Assembly (NCBI GenBank): GCA_900318395.1
Contig: ONKL01000008.1
Span: 1-61,895 of the forward strand
Source: an uncultured Prevotella sp.
GTDB taxonomy: Bacteria > Bacteroidota > Bacteroidia > Bacteroidales > Bacteroidaceae
Length of the DNA: 61,895 bases
Direction: 5' to 3'
Positions 25,454 through 33,975 of the stretch are shown here, piece after piece (position 1 is the stretch's first letter; every line of letters starts with the position of its first letter). The notes under the pieces are model-generated. The model saw only the letters and a program-made list of their open reading frames with translations. It did not search any database and was not told where the DNA came from. The translations under genes were made by a program, and so were the position numbers.

Positions 25454-26167
25454 ATGAAAAGAGCTATCAAACTAATCATAGGAGAAATGGAAGGCAAGCT
25501 CAATGGCTACGCCGTCCTCCTGAACTACCGTTATATGAATCTCTGCGTCAAGGTAGAGCCCGCGGCATTAGTGCCCGTCGCCATTACCGACAACGATGGG
25601 CAAAGCCGCACCTTCGAAGAAGTAGCCGGAGCTATGTCTGTCGACGAATACACCTTCGAGATTTGTCCCTTCGACCAGAAGCTCATCTTCAACATCTGCA
25701 AAGGGCTGAAACTCGCTCACCCCGAATTCAAGCAGGAAATCATCAAAGCCGCAGAAGAGGATATGCTCTCCGACGACCCCGATGAGGATGAGCGGCACAT
25801 CCTCTGCCACATGCCCGAGGTCAACGACGATCGTCGCGACGTACTGATGGACGGTGTGAAGGTGCTTTACGATCAGTGTATGGTCGAGGTTAACAGGGTG
25901 AAAGGTGAATACACCCCTCGCATGGCCCAGAAGGTCATAGGACTGCCGGAAGAAGAGATCGACGAGGCGACTAACGCCCTCGAAGAGCGGTTTGACCTCT
26001 ACAAGAATCTCATCGACCAGTATCGCACCAACAAGGAAAAGGAAATTGAGGACGCCCACCAGAAGTGGCTCAACGAGCGCTCAGAGCAAGCCCGCCAGCG
26101 CCAGGAAGATGCCGCTACCCATGGCGACGACAAGGCCCACGCCTTCAACATGTACGACAACGAATAG
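25454..26167 (+). CDS. Unassigned 237-residue protein closing the T6SS cassette, with an RRF-like helical segment
   Basis: I recognise no T6SS family. The first ~100 residues are mixed alpha/beta (GKLNGYAVLLNYRYMNLCVK) and acidic (EEDMLSDDPDEDERH). Residues about 130-205 are long charged helices: MVEVNRVKGEYTPRMAQKVI, GLPEEEIDEATNALEERFDL, YKNLIDQYRTNKEKEIEDA. This order looks like the helical bundle of ribosome recycling factor, though that may be convergent coiled-coil character. The tail is Gln/Arg/Glu-rich. Last gene before a terminator. By position it may be a chaperone/adaptor loading the VgrG or the 667-residue protein. No immunity-protein features (signal peptide, TM) are seen. Confidence 0.5.
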   Translation: MKRAIKLIIGEMEGKLNGYAVLLNYRYMNLCVKVEPAALVPVAITDNDGQSRTFEEVAGAMSVDEYTFEICPFDQKLIFNICKGLKLAHPEFKQEIIKAAEEDMLSDDPDEDERHILCHMPEVNDDRRDVLMDGVKVLYDQCMVEVNRVKGEYTPRMAQKVIGLPEEEIDEATNALEERFDLYKNLIDQYRTNKEKEIEDAHQKWLNERSEQARQRQEDAATHGDDKAHAFNMYDNE

Positions 26168-26179
26168 AACCAAGAAACC

Positions 26180-26212
26180 AAAGGCCCTTTAGTATCACAC
26201 TAAAGGGCCTTT
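26180..26212. terminator. Terminator after the T6SS cassette
   Basis: A perfect 14-bp stem (26180-26193 with 26199-26212; AAAGGCCCTTTAGT arm) with a 5-nt loop. The U-tract is weak. It lies between convergent genes and may serve both. Confidence 0.8.
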
Positions 26213-26238
26213 AATATGAGGGGAAAGCCACTTAAAAG

Positions 26239-26508
26239 TTAAGAAAGCGGCGCCTTTTTCAACTGCTCAAGAGCCCGGCAAAGCTGATCAGGACACGAGG
26301 TGCCCTTTGTGCCACAACGTATACCGTCGAGCTTCTTGATGACATCGTCAATGCGCTGTCCGCGCACAAGTTGACTGACTCCTTGCAGGTTACCGTTACA
26401 ACCTCCCAAGAAAAACACTTGCTGGATCACATCGTTCTCATCGGCTGTCACATCGATCAGCTTCGAACATGTGCCTTTCGTTTCATACTGGATATGTTTC
26501 GTCTTCAT
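26239..26508 (-). CDS. TSCPD-domain protein
   Basis: An 89-residue small protein starting at ATG 26508. The open frame extends upstream, but a promoter box at 26531-26538 supports the short form. Key parts: VFFLGGCNGNLQGVSQLVRG, DGIRCGTKGTSCPDQLCRAL, the last containing the name-giving TSCPD motif and conserved cysteines (CGTKGTSCPDQL). Stand-alone TSCPD proteins resemble the C-terminal domain of vitamin-B12-dependent ribonucleotide reductase; their own function is not settled. Divergent from the TonB receptor gene. Confidence 0.85.
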   Translation of the reverse strand: MKTKHIQYETKGTCSKLIDVTADENDVIQQVFFLGGCNGNLQGVSQLVRGQRIDDVIKKLDGIRCGTKGTSCPDQLCRALEQLKKAPLS

Positions 26509-26530
26509 ATTTTTTATCCTTTTGCAGTTG

Positions 26531-26558
26531 CAAAGATACAAAAAAATTAGTACCTTTG
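26531..26558. promoter_or_regulatory. Back-to-back -7 boxes for the TSCPD gene and the TonB receptor
   Basis: A minus-strand TATCTTTG occupies 26538-26531 (22 bp before the TSCPD ATG). A plus-strand TACCTTTG occupies 26551-26558 (29 bp before the receptor ATG). Each promoter's upstream element would overlap the other's -7 region. Confidence 0.6.
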
Positions 26559-26587
26559 CATCCGATTTCCAATTTTTAACAAAGAAA

Positions 26588-28678
26588 ATGTACAAACCGA
26601 CATTCAACATGAAGCGCCAAGTCCTGGTGTTCCGACATTTCGGAAACAAGGGCTACTCGCTCTTTGCCTGTCTGGGACGTGAGGTGGTATGCAGTGTACT
26701 CTCAGTTGCCACACTGACCTATGCCTCTGCCGAGAGTGTTGCGACGAATCCCGTCGTGACCGACTCTGCCACGATGACGACAGCGCGCGAGATGATGCTC
26801 GAGGAAGTCAGCGTGACAGGCTCGAGGGCGCCCCTGACGAAGAGTCAGGCTGCGAGAATGGTAACTGTACTGGATCGCCGCGATATTGCGCAGGCCCCCG
26901 TACAAAGTGTTAACGATCTGCTGAAATACGCCGTTGGCGTAGACGTACGCCAGCGAGGCCCCATCGGAGCCCAGACTGACATCTCTATCCGAGGCGGCAC
27001 CTCCGAACAGATTATCCTGTTGCTCAACGGCATCAATATCTGTGACCCACAGACGGGCCACAACGCAATGGACTTGCCTGTAGACCTGAGCGAGATTGTG
27101 CGCATTGAGGTGCTTGAGGGACCTGCAGGTCGCATCTACGGCTCATCATCGCTGGTGGGTGCAATCAATATCGTAACAAAGCCCGCTTCCAAGACAAGTA
27201 CGACCCTGAATCTGGAAGGCGGCTCATACGGCTACGCCAAAGTAAGCGGAAGAGCCAACCTGAAACAGGGGGCATGGAACAACCAACTAAGTGCAGGCTA
27301 CAGCCGGAGCGATGGTTACTCACGTTCAAAATCAGGCGACCTGAATGCAGATTTCAGTGGCGCGAAAGCTTTCTATCAAGGCCAGTATGAGGATCAACAG
27401 GTGCGCATCAACTGGCACCTTGGCATTGCAGACAAAGGATGGGGATCAAGCACCTCCTATGCATCGCCCAAATGGCAGGCCGACAACCAATATGAGCACA
27501 CCACAAAGCTTTATTCAGCCATCCAGGCCGAGACCCATTTCGGCAAACTCAGACTGATGCCTTCCATCTATTGGAACCAGAACAAAGACCGCTATGAAGG
27601 TTATCGAGGCCAGCCAGAGCTGATGAAATACAACTATAACCGCACCGACGTCTATGGCGTGAACCTCAGTAGCTATTTCGACTGGTTCAGTGCAGAAAGT
27701 GCGCCCGATCATGGCGGACGTATCCAGATGCGTACAGCCTTCGGCGCAGAACTGAGGAACGAGGATCTCGTCAGTGGTAATCTCGGTGAGCCTCTGGCAC
27801 AGAAGCACCATATCAGCGGGACAGACCGCGACTACGAGTTAGGTGTCAACCGCACGAACATCAGTGCCTATCTCGAACATAATGTGCTGCTCAGGAAATT
27901 CACACTCTCTGCAGGATTCGTGGCAGTGAAGAACACCTGGAGCAATATGAACATGACGGTATACCCTGGTATCGACCTGAGCTACAGACCCAACAGCAAC
28001 TGGACGCTTCACGCCTCATATAACACCTCACTGCGCATGCCGTCGTTTACGGAGATGTACTATAAGCTTCAGGGCTATCAGGCCGATCCCCATCTGAAGC
28101 CCGAAGAGATGAATGCCCTCGAGGCAGGCGTGACCTTTCAGTATTCACCATTCACCTTCCACGCCACCATCTGGCATCACAACGGGCGCAACATGATCGA
28201 CTGGATCATAGATACTTCGAAGGGATCAGAGGCCGTGTGGCAAAGCGTGAACCACACCAAAATCAACAGCACAGGTATTGAGACTGGCATTGATTTCGCC
28301 ATCAAAGCCCTTCAGACCAGAATCGACTACGGCTATATCCATCAGGACAAAGAGCTCGAAGAGCATATCGTGTCACAATATGCACTGGAGTATCTGCGCC
28401 ATAAGCTGACGGCCAGAGTCGACCTGCCTCTGGTCAAGAGACTGACACTGGGGCTGAACTTCAGATGGCAGGACCGTGTGGGACAATACACCGACTTCGA
28501 TGGTGCTACACACGACTACGAGCCTTATGCCCTACTCGATGCCCGCCTGACCTGGCAACAAAACCAATGGAAGGTGTATGCCGAGGCAAACAATCTGACT
28601 GACAAGCGTTACCGCGACTATGGACTGGTGGAACAGCCTGGGCGATGGCTCATCTTTGGAGCAAGTATCACATTATAA
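26588..28678 (+). CDS. TonB-dependent outer-membrane receptor, BtuB-like
   Basis: 696 residues from ATG 26588 (ATG 26609, MKRQVLVFRHFGNKG, is an alternative). An unusually long signal region (about 45 residues, ending VATLTYASA) precedes a TonB-box-like EEVSVTGSRAP. The plug domain (VNDLLKYAVGVDVRQRG, QTDISIRGGTSEQIILLLNG, VEVLEGPAG-type IEVLEGPAGRIYGSSSLVGA) and a 22-strand-type barrel follow, ending WLIFGASITL. There is no SusC-like N-terminal carboxypeptidase-regulatory domain, which favours the BtuB/cirA type (cobalamin, metal chelate) over glycan import. Substrate not proven; no cobalamin riboswitch fits in the short leader. Ends at a bidirectional terminator facing dnaA. Confidence 0.85.
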   Translation: MYKPTFNMKRQVLVFRHFGNKGYSLFACLGREVVCSVLSVATLTYASAESVATNPVVTDSATMTTAREMMLEEVSVTGSRAPLTKSQAARMVTVLDRRDIAQAPVQSVNDLLKYAVGVDVRQRGPIGAQTDISIRGGTSEQIILLLNGINICDPQTGHNAMDLPVDLSEIVRIEVLEGPAGRIYGSSSLVGAINIVTKPASKTSTTLNLEGGSYGYAKVSGRANLKQGAWNNQLSAGYSRSDGYSRSKSGDLNADFSGAKAFYQGQYEDQQVRINWHLGIADKGWGSSTSYASPKWQADNQYEHTTKLYSAIQAETHFGKLRLMPSIYWNQNKDRYEGYRGQPELMKYNYNRTDVYGVNLSSYFDWFSAESAPDHGGRIQMRTAFGAELRNEDLVSGNLGEPLAQKHHISGTDRDYELGVNRTNISAYLEHNVLLRKFTLSAGFVAVKNTWSNMNMTVYPGIDLSYRPNSNWTLHASYNTSLRMPSFTEMYYKLQGYQADPHLKPEEMNALEAGVTFQYSPFTFHATIWHHNGRNMIDWIIDTSKGSEAVWQSVNHTKINSTGIETGIDFAIKALQTRIDYGYIHQDKELEEHIVSQYALEYLRHKLTARVDLPLVKRLTLGLNFRWQDRVGQYTDFDGATHDYEPYALLDARLTWQQNQWKVYAEANNLTDKRYRDYGLVEQPGRWLIFGASITL

Positions 28679-28680
28679 TA

Positions 28681-28710
28681 AATCATCCTCGCCCATTGGC
28701 GAGGATGATT
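28681..28710. terminator. Bidirectional terminator between the TonB receptor and dnaA
   Basis: 13-bp perfect stem (28681-28693 with 28698-28710) and a 4-nt loop, between convergent gene ends; its last base is the first base of the dnaA stop codon on the other strand. Confidence 0.85.
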
Positions 28711-30122
28711 CATTTCTTCAACTTAAAAGAATTTTCTATGCTGGCGATTTCAGCCTGGAAGGCTTGATCGACCTTCAGACGCTGCTCTATAATATTGCAA
28801 GAGTGGATGACGGTAGAGTGATCGCGGTTGCCGATGAGCTGCCCGATACGACCTGCAGGCATGCGCGTATACTTAGATGCAAGATACATCGACACCTGGC
28901 GCACCTGAACGTAATTACGCTTGCGGCTCTTGCTGAACACGTTCTGCTGGCTGATACCGTAGTGATTGCAAACCTTCTCGAGAATATCGTCGACCGTAAG
29001 CGGGTGGTTATCCACCTTCACGGCACGCTTGATGACGCGCTCGGCCAACTTCATATCGATATTCGTGTTATAGACAATCGAATAAGCCATCAGGGAGTTG
29101 ACCACACCCTCAAGATCGCGCACACTGCCGTTAGCAGTGTCGGCAATAAACTGGATGACATCTGCAGGTATCTTCAGACCGTCGCGACGGCACTTGGCAT
29201 TGAGTATATCGATGCACAACTGAGTATTGGGCTTCTCAAGCTCAGCAATCAGTCCACATGAGAAACGAGTCAGCATACGGTCCTGCAGCCACTTGAGGTC
29301 TACGGGCGGGCGATCACTTGCCAGGATAATCTGCTTACCCAGACGGAACAGATGATCGAAGATGTGGAAGAAGGTGGCGACAGTCTTCTCGGCAGTAGCC
29401 CACTCCTGTACATCATCGACGATCAGCACGTCGATTGTCTGATAGAAATTGATGAAGTCGTTAACCGTGTTCTGGCGACTGGCATCCGTGAATTGTACCT
29501 GAAACAGACGTGCCGAAACGTAGAGCACACGCTTCTGTGGATAGGTCTCCTTACAGCGCAGACCGATGGCATTGACGAGATGAGTCTTACCGCATCCAGA
29601 GGGGCCATAGACGAAGAATGGATTGAATGTTGACTTACCTGGATGATCGGAAATAGAAAGGCCGACGGTACGAGGCAGCTTATTGCTGTCGCCCTCGATA
29701 AACGTATGGAAATTCTTCTTCGGGTCGAGCTGAGGATTCAGCTGCTGGGGTAAAGCGGCATCAAGGGTGGTTGGCGACTGGTTGCCACGATGAGTAGGTG
29801 CAGGCACCTCCACATTAGCACCAGGTCCTTCACTCTCTATATCGGTCGTGGTATTATTGGTCTTGTCGGTAAGAATCCTGTAACGAAGTGAGACGTTAGG
29901 GCCGAACACGCGCATGATTACCTTACTTAATAGTACGACGTAGTACTGCTCCAAGTACTCATAGATGTATGGACTCGGAACTTGCACCAAGAGGACTTTC
30001 TCGGCCTCGGAGTATGACTCGAAGACGAGTGGTGCAAACCACGTTTTAAACTGCTGCTCCGACACGTTTGCCTTGATCAGACGAAGGCAGTCGTCCCAAA
30101 GCGCCTGATGACTATTATTCAT
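28710..30122 (-). CDS. dnaA: Chromosomal replication initiator DnaA
   Basis: 470 residues with all four domains. Domain I: LWDDCLRLIKANVSEQQFKTW. A linker (about 95-150) follows. The AAA+ domain has Walker A YGPSGCGKTHLVNAIG and Walker B VLIVDDVQEW (one-residue variation from the usual LLIDDIQF). The domain IV signature is IGQLIGNRDHSTVIHSC. It binds DnaA boxes and melts the origin with ATP. Neighbours are not the dnaN/recF set of other phyla, which is common in Bacteroidota. The 351 bp upstream show no DnaA-box cluster, so this is not obviously the origin. Confidence 0.97.
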   Translation of the reverse strand: MNNSHQALWDDCLRLIKANVSEQQFKTWFAPLVFESYSEAEKVLLVQVPSPYIYEYLEQYYVVLLSKVIMRVFGPNVSLRYRILTDKTNNTTTDIESEGPGANVEVPAPTHRGNQSPTTLDAALPQQLNPQLDPKKNFHTFIEGDSNKLPRTVGLSISDHPGKSTFNPFFVYGPSGCGKTHLVNAIGLRCKETYPQKRVLYVSARLFQVQFTDASRQNTVNDFINFYQTIDVLIVDDVQEWATAEKTVATFFHIFDHLFRLGKQIILASDRPPVDLKWLQDRMLTRFSCGLIAELEKPNTQLCIDILNAKCRRDGLKIPADVIQFIADTANGSVRDLEGVVNSLMAYSIVYNTNIDMKLAERVIKRAVKVDNHPLTVDDILEKVCNHYGISQQNVFSKSRKRNYVQVRQVSMYLASKYTRMPAGRIGQLIGNRDHSTVIHSCNIIEQRLKVDQAFQAEIASIENSFKLKK

Positions 30123-30473
30123 TCGGCGATATCGTTATTCTTTTATTCTTTGTTGTTGCAAGACTTAGGCTTGTCGATTCTAATTGTGCTGCAAAGGTCG
30201 CAATTTTTTTTCAAACTTCCAAATGTCAAAAAACATCCGTCGTGTGTACAATCTTTCGTAACTCTCTATACTATGGGCATTTAGGGTGTTTCACGTACAA
30301 TTACGCCAAAATCGTCATTTGCAAAATATTAATCACCTGACAATCAAGCGCTTAACTACAACGCAACTGTTGTGTCACACACAAAATTTGACCGTGATGC
30401 CCTATATCTGAGGGGAAACCGAATGACACAATCTGACGCTAGTCCCGCTCTGCCTATTTAGACAAATTTTAAA
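30123..30473. other. Intergenic region upstream of dnaA
   Basis: 351 bp, AT-rich. I looked for DnaA boxes (TTATCCACA and near variants), an origin-like AT cluster, and a small gene. No box cluster or gene is visible. A loose palindrome (TTGTGTCACACACAA, about 30370) is the only symmetry seen. It carries the dnaA leader and the end of the MCE operon. Confidence 0.4.
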
Positions 30474-31376
30474 TTACTTATGTTTCTTGCCAAATAATGA
30501 GATATGAACATAACGCCATGGATTGGCCTTCAGATCGATGATCAGCGAGTCGATATGGGCAGTCGTTGAGTACAGATTGTCGTAGATGCCCGGGTCGTTG
30601 AGGAACTTACCAACAGTGCCTTCTTTGCTATTCAATTTGTTGGTAAGCGTATGGACATTATCCAGGGTAGCATTGACCTTGGCCATGGTAGCAGCGAGGT
30701 CAAGTGCGTTGAGATTATGTGTCAGCGTATCGGCATTGTTAAGCACGCCATTAGCTGTAGCCAGCAAGTGGGGCAGTTGTTGATTCAGCGATGAAGAGAT
30801 CATCGTCAGATCATGCGACACCTTCGTAAAGTCTGACGTCATCTTCTCGATATTGCCAAGCGAATTCCTGAGCGAAGGGTCAGCTAGTAAGGCATTGACA
30901 TTATAAAGGATAGAGTCGAGTTTCGGCAAGGCTTTCTCTATATGGGGAATGAGTTTCTCTACCTGCCCCAATGCGCCGTCCTGCAGACCGCCGTTGATGG
31001 TATCACCTGGCTCCATGATATCATCGAAATCAGGACCGAATTTCACTTCGAGCTTGATGTTACCCAGCAGGTCGCTGACAATCTCGGCATAACTGCCTTT
31101 TGGAATCTGCAGTTTGTTATCGACACCCAGTTCGGCCACAATGTCGCCATTATGTTCGTAATCGTAGATAATACGCTGTACAACACCTATGCGATAACCG
31201 TTGGCATAGATGGGGCTTGAGGCTGAGAGTCCACTGATATTATCGAATTTCACATAGTAGTGATTATCCGATGAGAACAGGGTCTGTCCCTTCAGGAACT
31301 GCAGACCGACATAGAGCACAACAATTCCGATGATGGCTACCAGTGCTATCTGGATTTCTTTTGAATACTTCCTCAT
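30474..31376 (-). CDS. MCE/MlaD-family lipid-transport protein
   Basis: 300 residues. N-terminal anchor helix (IQIALVAIIGIVVLYVGLQF), then one MCE domain (YYVKFDNISGLSASSPIYAN, GYRIGVVQRI, GSYAEIVSDLLGNIKLEVKF), then a long helical tail (about 140-280). MlaD-type proteins form hexameric rings that pass phospholipids between inner and outer membrane with an MlaE/MlaF ABC transporter. No mlaE or mlaF lies in the window, so the partners are elsewhere. Last gene of the RNR-tail/folB/amidase/MCE unit, 11 bp after the amidase gene. Confidence 0.88.
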   Translation of the reverse strand: MRKYSKEIQIALVAIIGIVVLYVGLQFLKGQTLFSSDNHYYVKFDNISGLSASSPIYANGYRIGVVQRIIYDYEHNGDIVAELGVDNKLQIPKGSYAEIVSDLLGNIKLEVKFGPDFDDIMEPGDTINGGLQDGALGQVEKLIPHIEKALPKLDSILYNVNALLADPSLRNSLGNIEKMTSDFTKVSHDLTMISSSLNQQLPHLLATANGVLNNADTLTHNLNALDLAATMAKVNATLDNVHTLTNKLNSKEGTVGKFLNDPGIYDNLYSTTAHIDSLIIDLKANPWRYVHISLFGKKHK

Positions 31377-31387
31377 AATATCTACAA

Positions 31388-32797
31388 TTATTTGATACCT
31401 TTATTCTTCTTAAATTCACGAATGGCTTCGTTCACATCGACACGCTGACCGTCCTTGAAGGCAATGATGAAAGCCTCGGGGAACTTGTCGGTGATACTAC
31501 GGCGCAGACGATAGATCTCATTATAGTTGGTCGAAGCACCTATCGTGTACTTGATAACACTACCTTCCTGATAGCTGTCAACACCCTTAAGGCCCTTGAA
31601 ACGGGAATCGCCTGTCTTGAGGCGCGAAGAGCTGACCAATACCTGTACCTTGAACACAGGCTCCGACACCTGAGGCTTTTCAACTTCAACAGGCTGCGGC
31701 TCCTGAACCGGTGGCTGAGGGGCAGGTTCGGCAACTGGCTGCTGAGGTGTCACAGGAACCACCACGAGCTGCTCTTCTACAACAGGCTGCTCGGCTTCGG
31801 GCTGCGGTTGTTGGGATGTCTCGTCAACAGGCTCCAGCTGGGGTGTCATGAGCGGAACGACGACAGGCATCTCTTCTACGGGTTGCGGTTCGGGCTCCTT
31901 CACCTTCGTCTTCTTGGAAGGTTTTACTCTCACCTGATCTTGTGGAATCAGACTGGGAATATTCGCCTTCCTGCTCTCAGGCTCGGGCTGATAAGGGATG
32001 GTAATCTTATTGCCTCCATGCTTCTTGTAATAAGCCAGGAAAGCATTGAAGATGCCACGGGCATACTGGCCTTCTGCGGCCTTCGAGTTCATATAGTTCT
32101 CTTCGTCGCGGGTGGAGATGAAGCCTAACTCTATCAGACAGCCTGGCATTGACGAGAGTCGCAGCACGGCCAGGTTATCCTGCTGGGCACCCATATCCTT
32201 ACGGCCTGTGGCCTGACACACATAGCGCTGCATGTATTTGGCCAGTTCCACACTGTTCTCCATGTTCTTGTCCTGAACAAACTCGAACATAATGTTGCTC
32301 TCAGGCGAATTGGGGTCATAACCCTGATAGGTCTGCTTATAGTCTTTCTCGAGCAGGATGACGGCATTCTCGCGCTTGGCCACTTCGAGATTCTGCTCTA
32401 CGCCATTACGCTTTCCCGTGCGCTTGCTCGTACCGAGGGTATAGGTCTGGAAACCACGGGCGATACGTCCCCTGGGCACTGCGTTGATATGGACGGAGAT
32501 AAAGAGGTCTGCCTTGTTATTGTTGGCAATCTCTGCCCTGCGATACAGCTCTACGAATCGGTCGGTCTTTCTGGTGTAGATGACTTTTACGTCAGGACAG
32601 TTACGCTCAACCAGCTGCCCGAAAGCGAGGGCGAACTTCAGTGTCAGGTTCTTCTCCTTGGATATCGCTCCTATGGCGCCTGCGTCGTTTCCACCGTGCC
32701 CGGGGTCTATGACCAGCGTGAACCGCTTGTTCGCACCGTCGGCAGACAAGGCAAAGCAAATAATCGTTATCAGGAATAATACAATCTTCTTAAACAT
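31388..32797 (-). CDS. N-acetylmuramoyl-L-alanine amidase with Pro/Glu-rich linker and SPOR-like C-terminus
   Basis: 469 residues. A signal peptide (MFKKIVLFLITIICFALSA) precedes an Amidase_3 zinc domain (about 25-260: VIDPGHGGNDAGAIG, SVHINAVPRGRIARGFQTYT, CLIELGFISTRDEENYM) with the metal His/Glu residues in place. A linker rich in Pro, Gln, Glu and Val (about 270-385, QPVAEPAPQPPVQEPQPVEV) spans the periplasm. The C-terminus (VFKVQVLVSSSRLKTGDSRF..., about 387-469) looks like a SPOR-type fold that would bind denuded glycan at the septum. Cleaves peptide side chains from peptidoglycan, probably in daughter-cell separation. Start overlaps the folB stop (TGATG). Confidence 0.9.
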   Translation of the reverse strand: MFKKIVLFLITIICFALSADGANKRFTLVIDPGHGGNDAGAIGAISKEKNLTLKFALAFGQLVERNCPDVKVIYTRKTDRFVELYRRAEIANNNKADLFISVHINAVPRGRIARGFQTYTLGTSKRTGKRNGVEQNLEVAKRENAVILLEKDYKQTYQGYDPNSPESNIMFEFVQDKNMENSVELAKYMQRYVCQATGRKDMGAQQDNLAVLRLSSMPGCLIELGFISTRDEENYMNSKAAEGQYARGIFNAFLAYYKKHGGNKITIPYQPEPESRKANIPSLIPQDQVRVKPSKKTKVKEPEPQPVEEMPVVVPLMTPQLEPVDETSQQPQPEAEQPVVEEQLVVVPVTPQQPVAEPAPQPPVQEPQPVEVEKPQVSEPVFKVQVLVSSSRLKTGDSRFKGLKGVDSYQEGSVIKYTIGASTNYNEIYRLRRSITDKFPEAFIIAFKDGQRVDVNEAIREFKKNKGIK

Positions 32798-33177
32798 CAG
32801 TTATTATTATCATTTATGAAATGAATCTCCACGCTGGCCCCGTCGCAATCGGCTCCCATGGGAGGATTCAGTTTAGTTAGTGTCAGATCGATGGAGAGCG
32901 CCTTAGGAAACGCCTTGCAGACGGCCTCGGCGATGCGCCCGGAGACATGCTCCAACAGCGAGGAGGGCTGCTTCATCTCACGCTCCACGAGCGAATAGAG
33001 CGAGGCGTAATTGAGCGTATCCTCCACCTGGTCGGAAGTGAGGGCCTTAGCCAGCGGATAACCCACGCGCAGGTCTACCTCGTAGTCACCGCCCACGACG
33101 CGCTCTTGAGGGAGCACCCCATGAAAAGCGTGAAAACGCATACCGCGCAACGATATATAGCCCTGCTCAAACTTCAT
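32797..33177 (-). CDS. folB: Dihydroneopterin aldolase
   Basis: 126 residues from ATG 33177 (a TTG at 33183 adds two residues). Recognised by SLRGMRFHAFHGVLPQER, YEVDLRVGYPLAKA, DTLNYASLYSLVEREM, SSLLEHVSGRIAEAV and a final LTKLNPPMGADCDGASVEI, where the conserved KPxPP-type strand lies. Makes 6-hydroxymethyl-dihydropterin, which FolK (53.4 kb in this window) then activates. Sits 15 bp behind the ribonucleotide reductase-like gene and overlaps the amidase start. Confidence 0.93.
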   Translation of the reverse strand: MKFEQGYISLRGMRFHAFHGVLPQERVVGGDYEVDLRVGYPLAKALTSDQVEDTLNYASLYSLVEREMKQPSSLLEHVSGRIAEAVCKAFPKALSIDLTLTKLNPPMGADCDGASVEIHFINDNNN

Positions 33178-33192
33178 CGACAAGTGATGGTG

Positions 33193-33813
33193 TTAGTCAG
33201 CTGATTCTCCGGAATCCTCGTCATGCATACCTGGGAGATACTTCTTCAAGGCGCGCTCCACACCTATCTTCCACGTGTTGATACTCTCATCCTTCAATGA
33301 GAGCGAACCGACGAGCTTGATCACATGCTCTAACGGCATACGGTAACGAAGCACACCCGAGATGAGCTTCGCATAGTTCCAATATTCGGGGTTGAACTTC
33401 TCCGAAAGGCCCTCAACCGTCGTCTTGTATCCACGCTTGTTCTCGAACTGGAAGTCATAGCGCTTCGAGCCGTCGGGATTCACCTGCTTGATGATCTTGC
33501 CGTGAACGACATTCTTGGGCAGGACAATTCCTTCCTCATCATCCTGAAGACCTGTAAATATCTCATAAGGATAGCCGTCAAGCAGTCCGACGAGTGCCAC
33601 CCACTTCTCTTTATTGTTCTGGAACCTGACGACATCGCACTCCAGCGACTGCGGTCTTACCTCCGTCACCTCCGGAATCACGGTCATCAGTTTCTGTATC
33701 AACAGCGTGGCAATCTGCTCCTCTGAGAGAGGGGCATTCTGCTTCTGACCAGCCATGGCCAACTCATGCGCTACGCGCTTCAAAGTCTCTTTACGAACAT
33801 CTTCTTCCATCAT
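33193..33813 (-). CDS. Stand-alone C-terminal domain of B12-dependent ribonucleotide reductase (TSCPD-like region)
   Basis: 206 residues from ATG 33813 (or 205 from ATG 33810). It matches, as I recall, the last ~200 residues of Bacteroidota adenosylcobalamin-dependent ribonucleotide reductases: CDVVRFQNNKEKWVALVGLL, DGYPYEIFTGLQDDEEGI, YDFQFENKRGYKTTVEG, YWNYAKLISGVLRYRMPLEH and ESINTWKIGVERALKKYLPG. The catalytic barrel is absent, and a promoter box lies 19 bp upstream, so this is an independent gene and not a broken end. It may act in trans on a reductase or be a degenerate paralog. First gene of the folB/amidase/MCE unit. Confidence 0.7.
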   Translation of the reverse strand: MMEEDVRKETLKRVAHELAMAGQKQNAPLSEEQIATLLIQKLMTVIPEVTEVRPQSLECDVVRFQNNKEKWVALVGLLDGYPYEIFTGLQDDEEGIVLPKNVVHGKIIKQVNPDGSKRYDFQFENKRGYKTTVEGLSEKFNPEYWNYAKLISGVLRYRMPLEHVIKLVGSLSLKDESINTWKIGVERALKKYLPGMHDEDSGESAD

Positions 33814-33831
33814 CTTGATACATTTTGGGTG

Positions 33832-33839
33832 CAAAGATA
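33832..33839 (-). promoter_or_regulatory. -7 box of the RNR-tail/folB/amidase/MCE operon
   Basis: TATCTTTG on the minus strand at 33839-33832, 19-22 bp before the first ATG candidates. Confidence 0.55.
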
Positions 33840-33916
33840 CTACTTTTTCTCTTTTTCTTCGTATTTTTACAGCTAAAAAACTACAAAATGGAAGCAATTC
33901 GACCCTAAACAAGCAG

Positions 33917-33952
33917 AAGTCAGGAATTCCTCAATAGAGAAACCCCTGACTT
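33917..33952 (-). terminator. Putative terminator after the uronate operon
   Basis: Arms AAGTCAGG (33917-33924) and CCTGACTT (33945-33952), with additional weaker pairing in the 20-nt loop, located just beyond the MFS transporter stop. Confidence 0.5.
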
Positions 33953-33975
33953 TTATGCAATTCTGTTTCTATTCT

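Noticed and set aside
26509-26587. Cobalamin riboswitch before the BtuB-like receptor
   Set aside because: Only ~30 nt separate the -7 box from the ATG, far too short for that riboswitch.
30123-30473. Chromosomal origin upstream of dnaA
   Set aside because: No cluster of DnaA boxes or AT-rich unwinding element could be identified.
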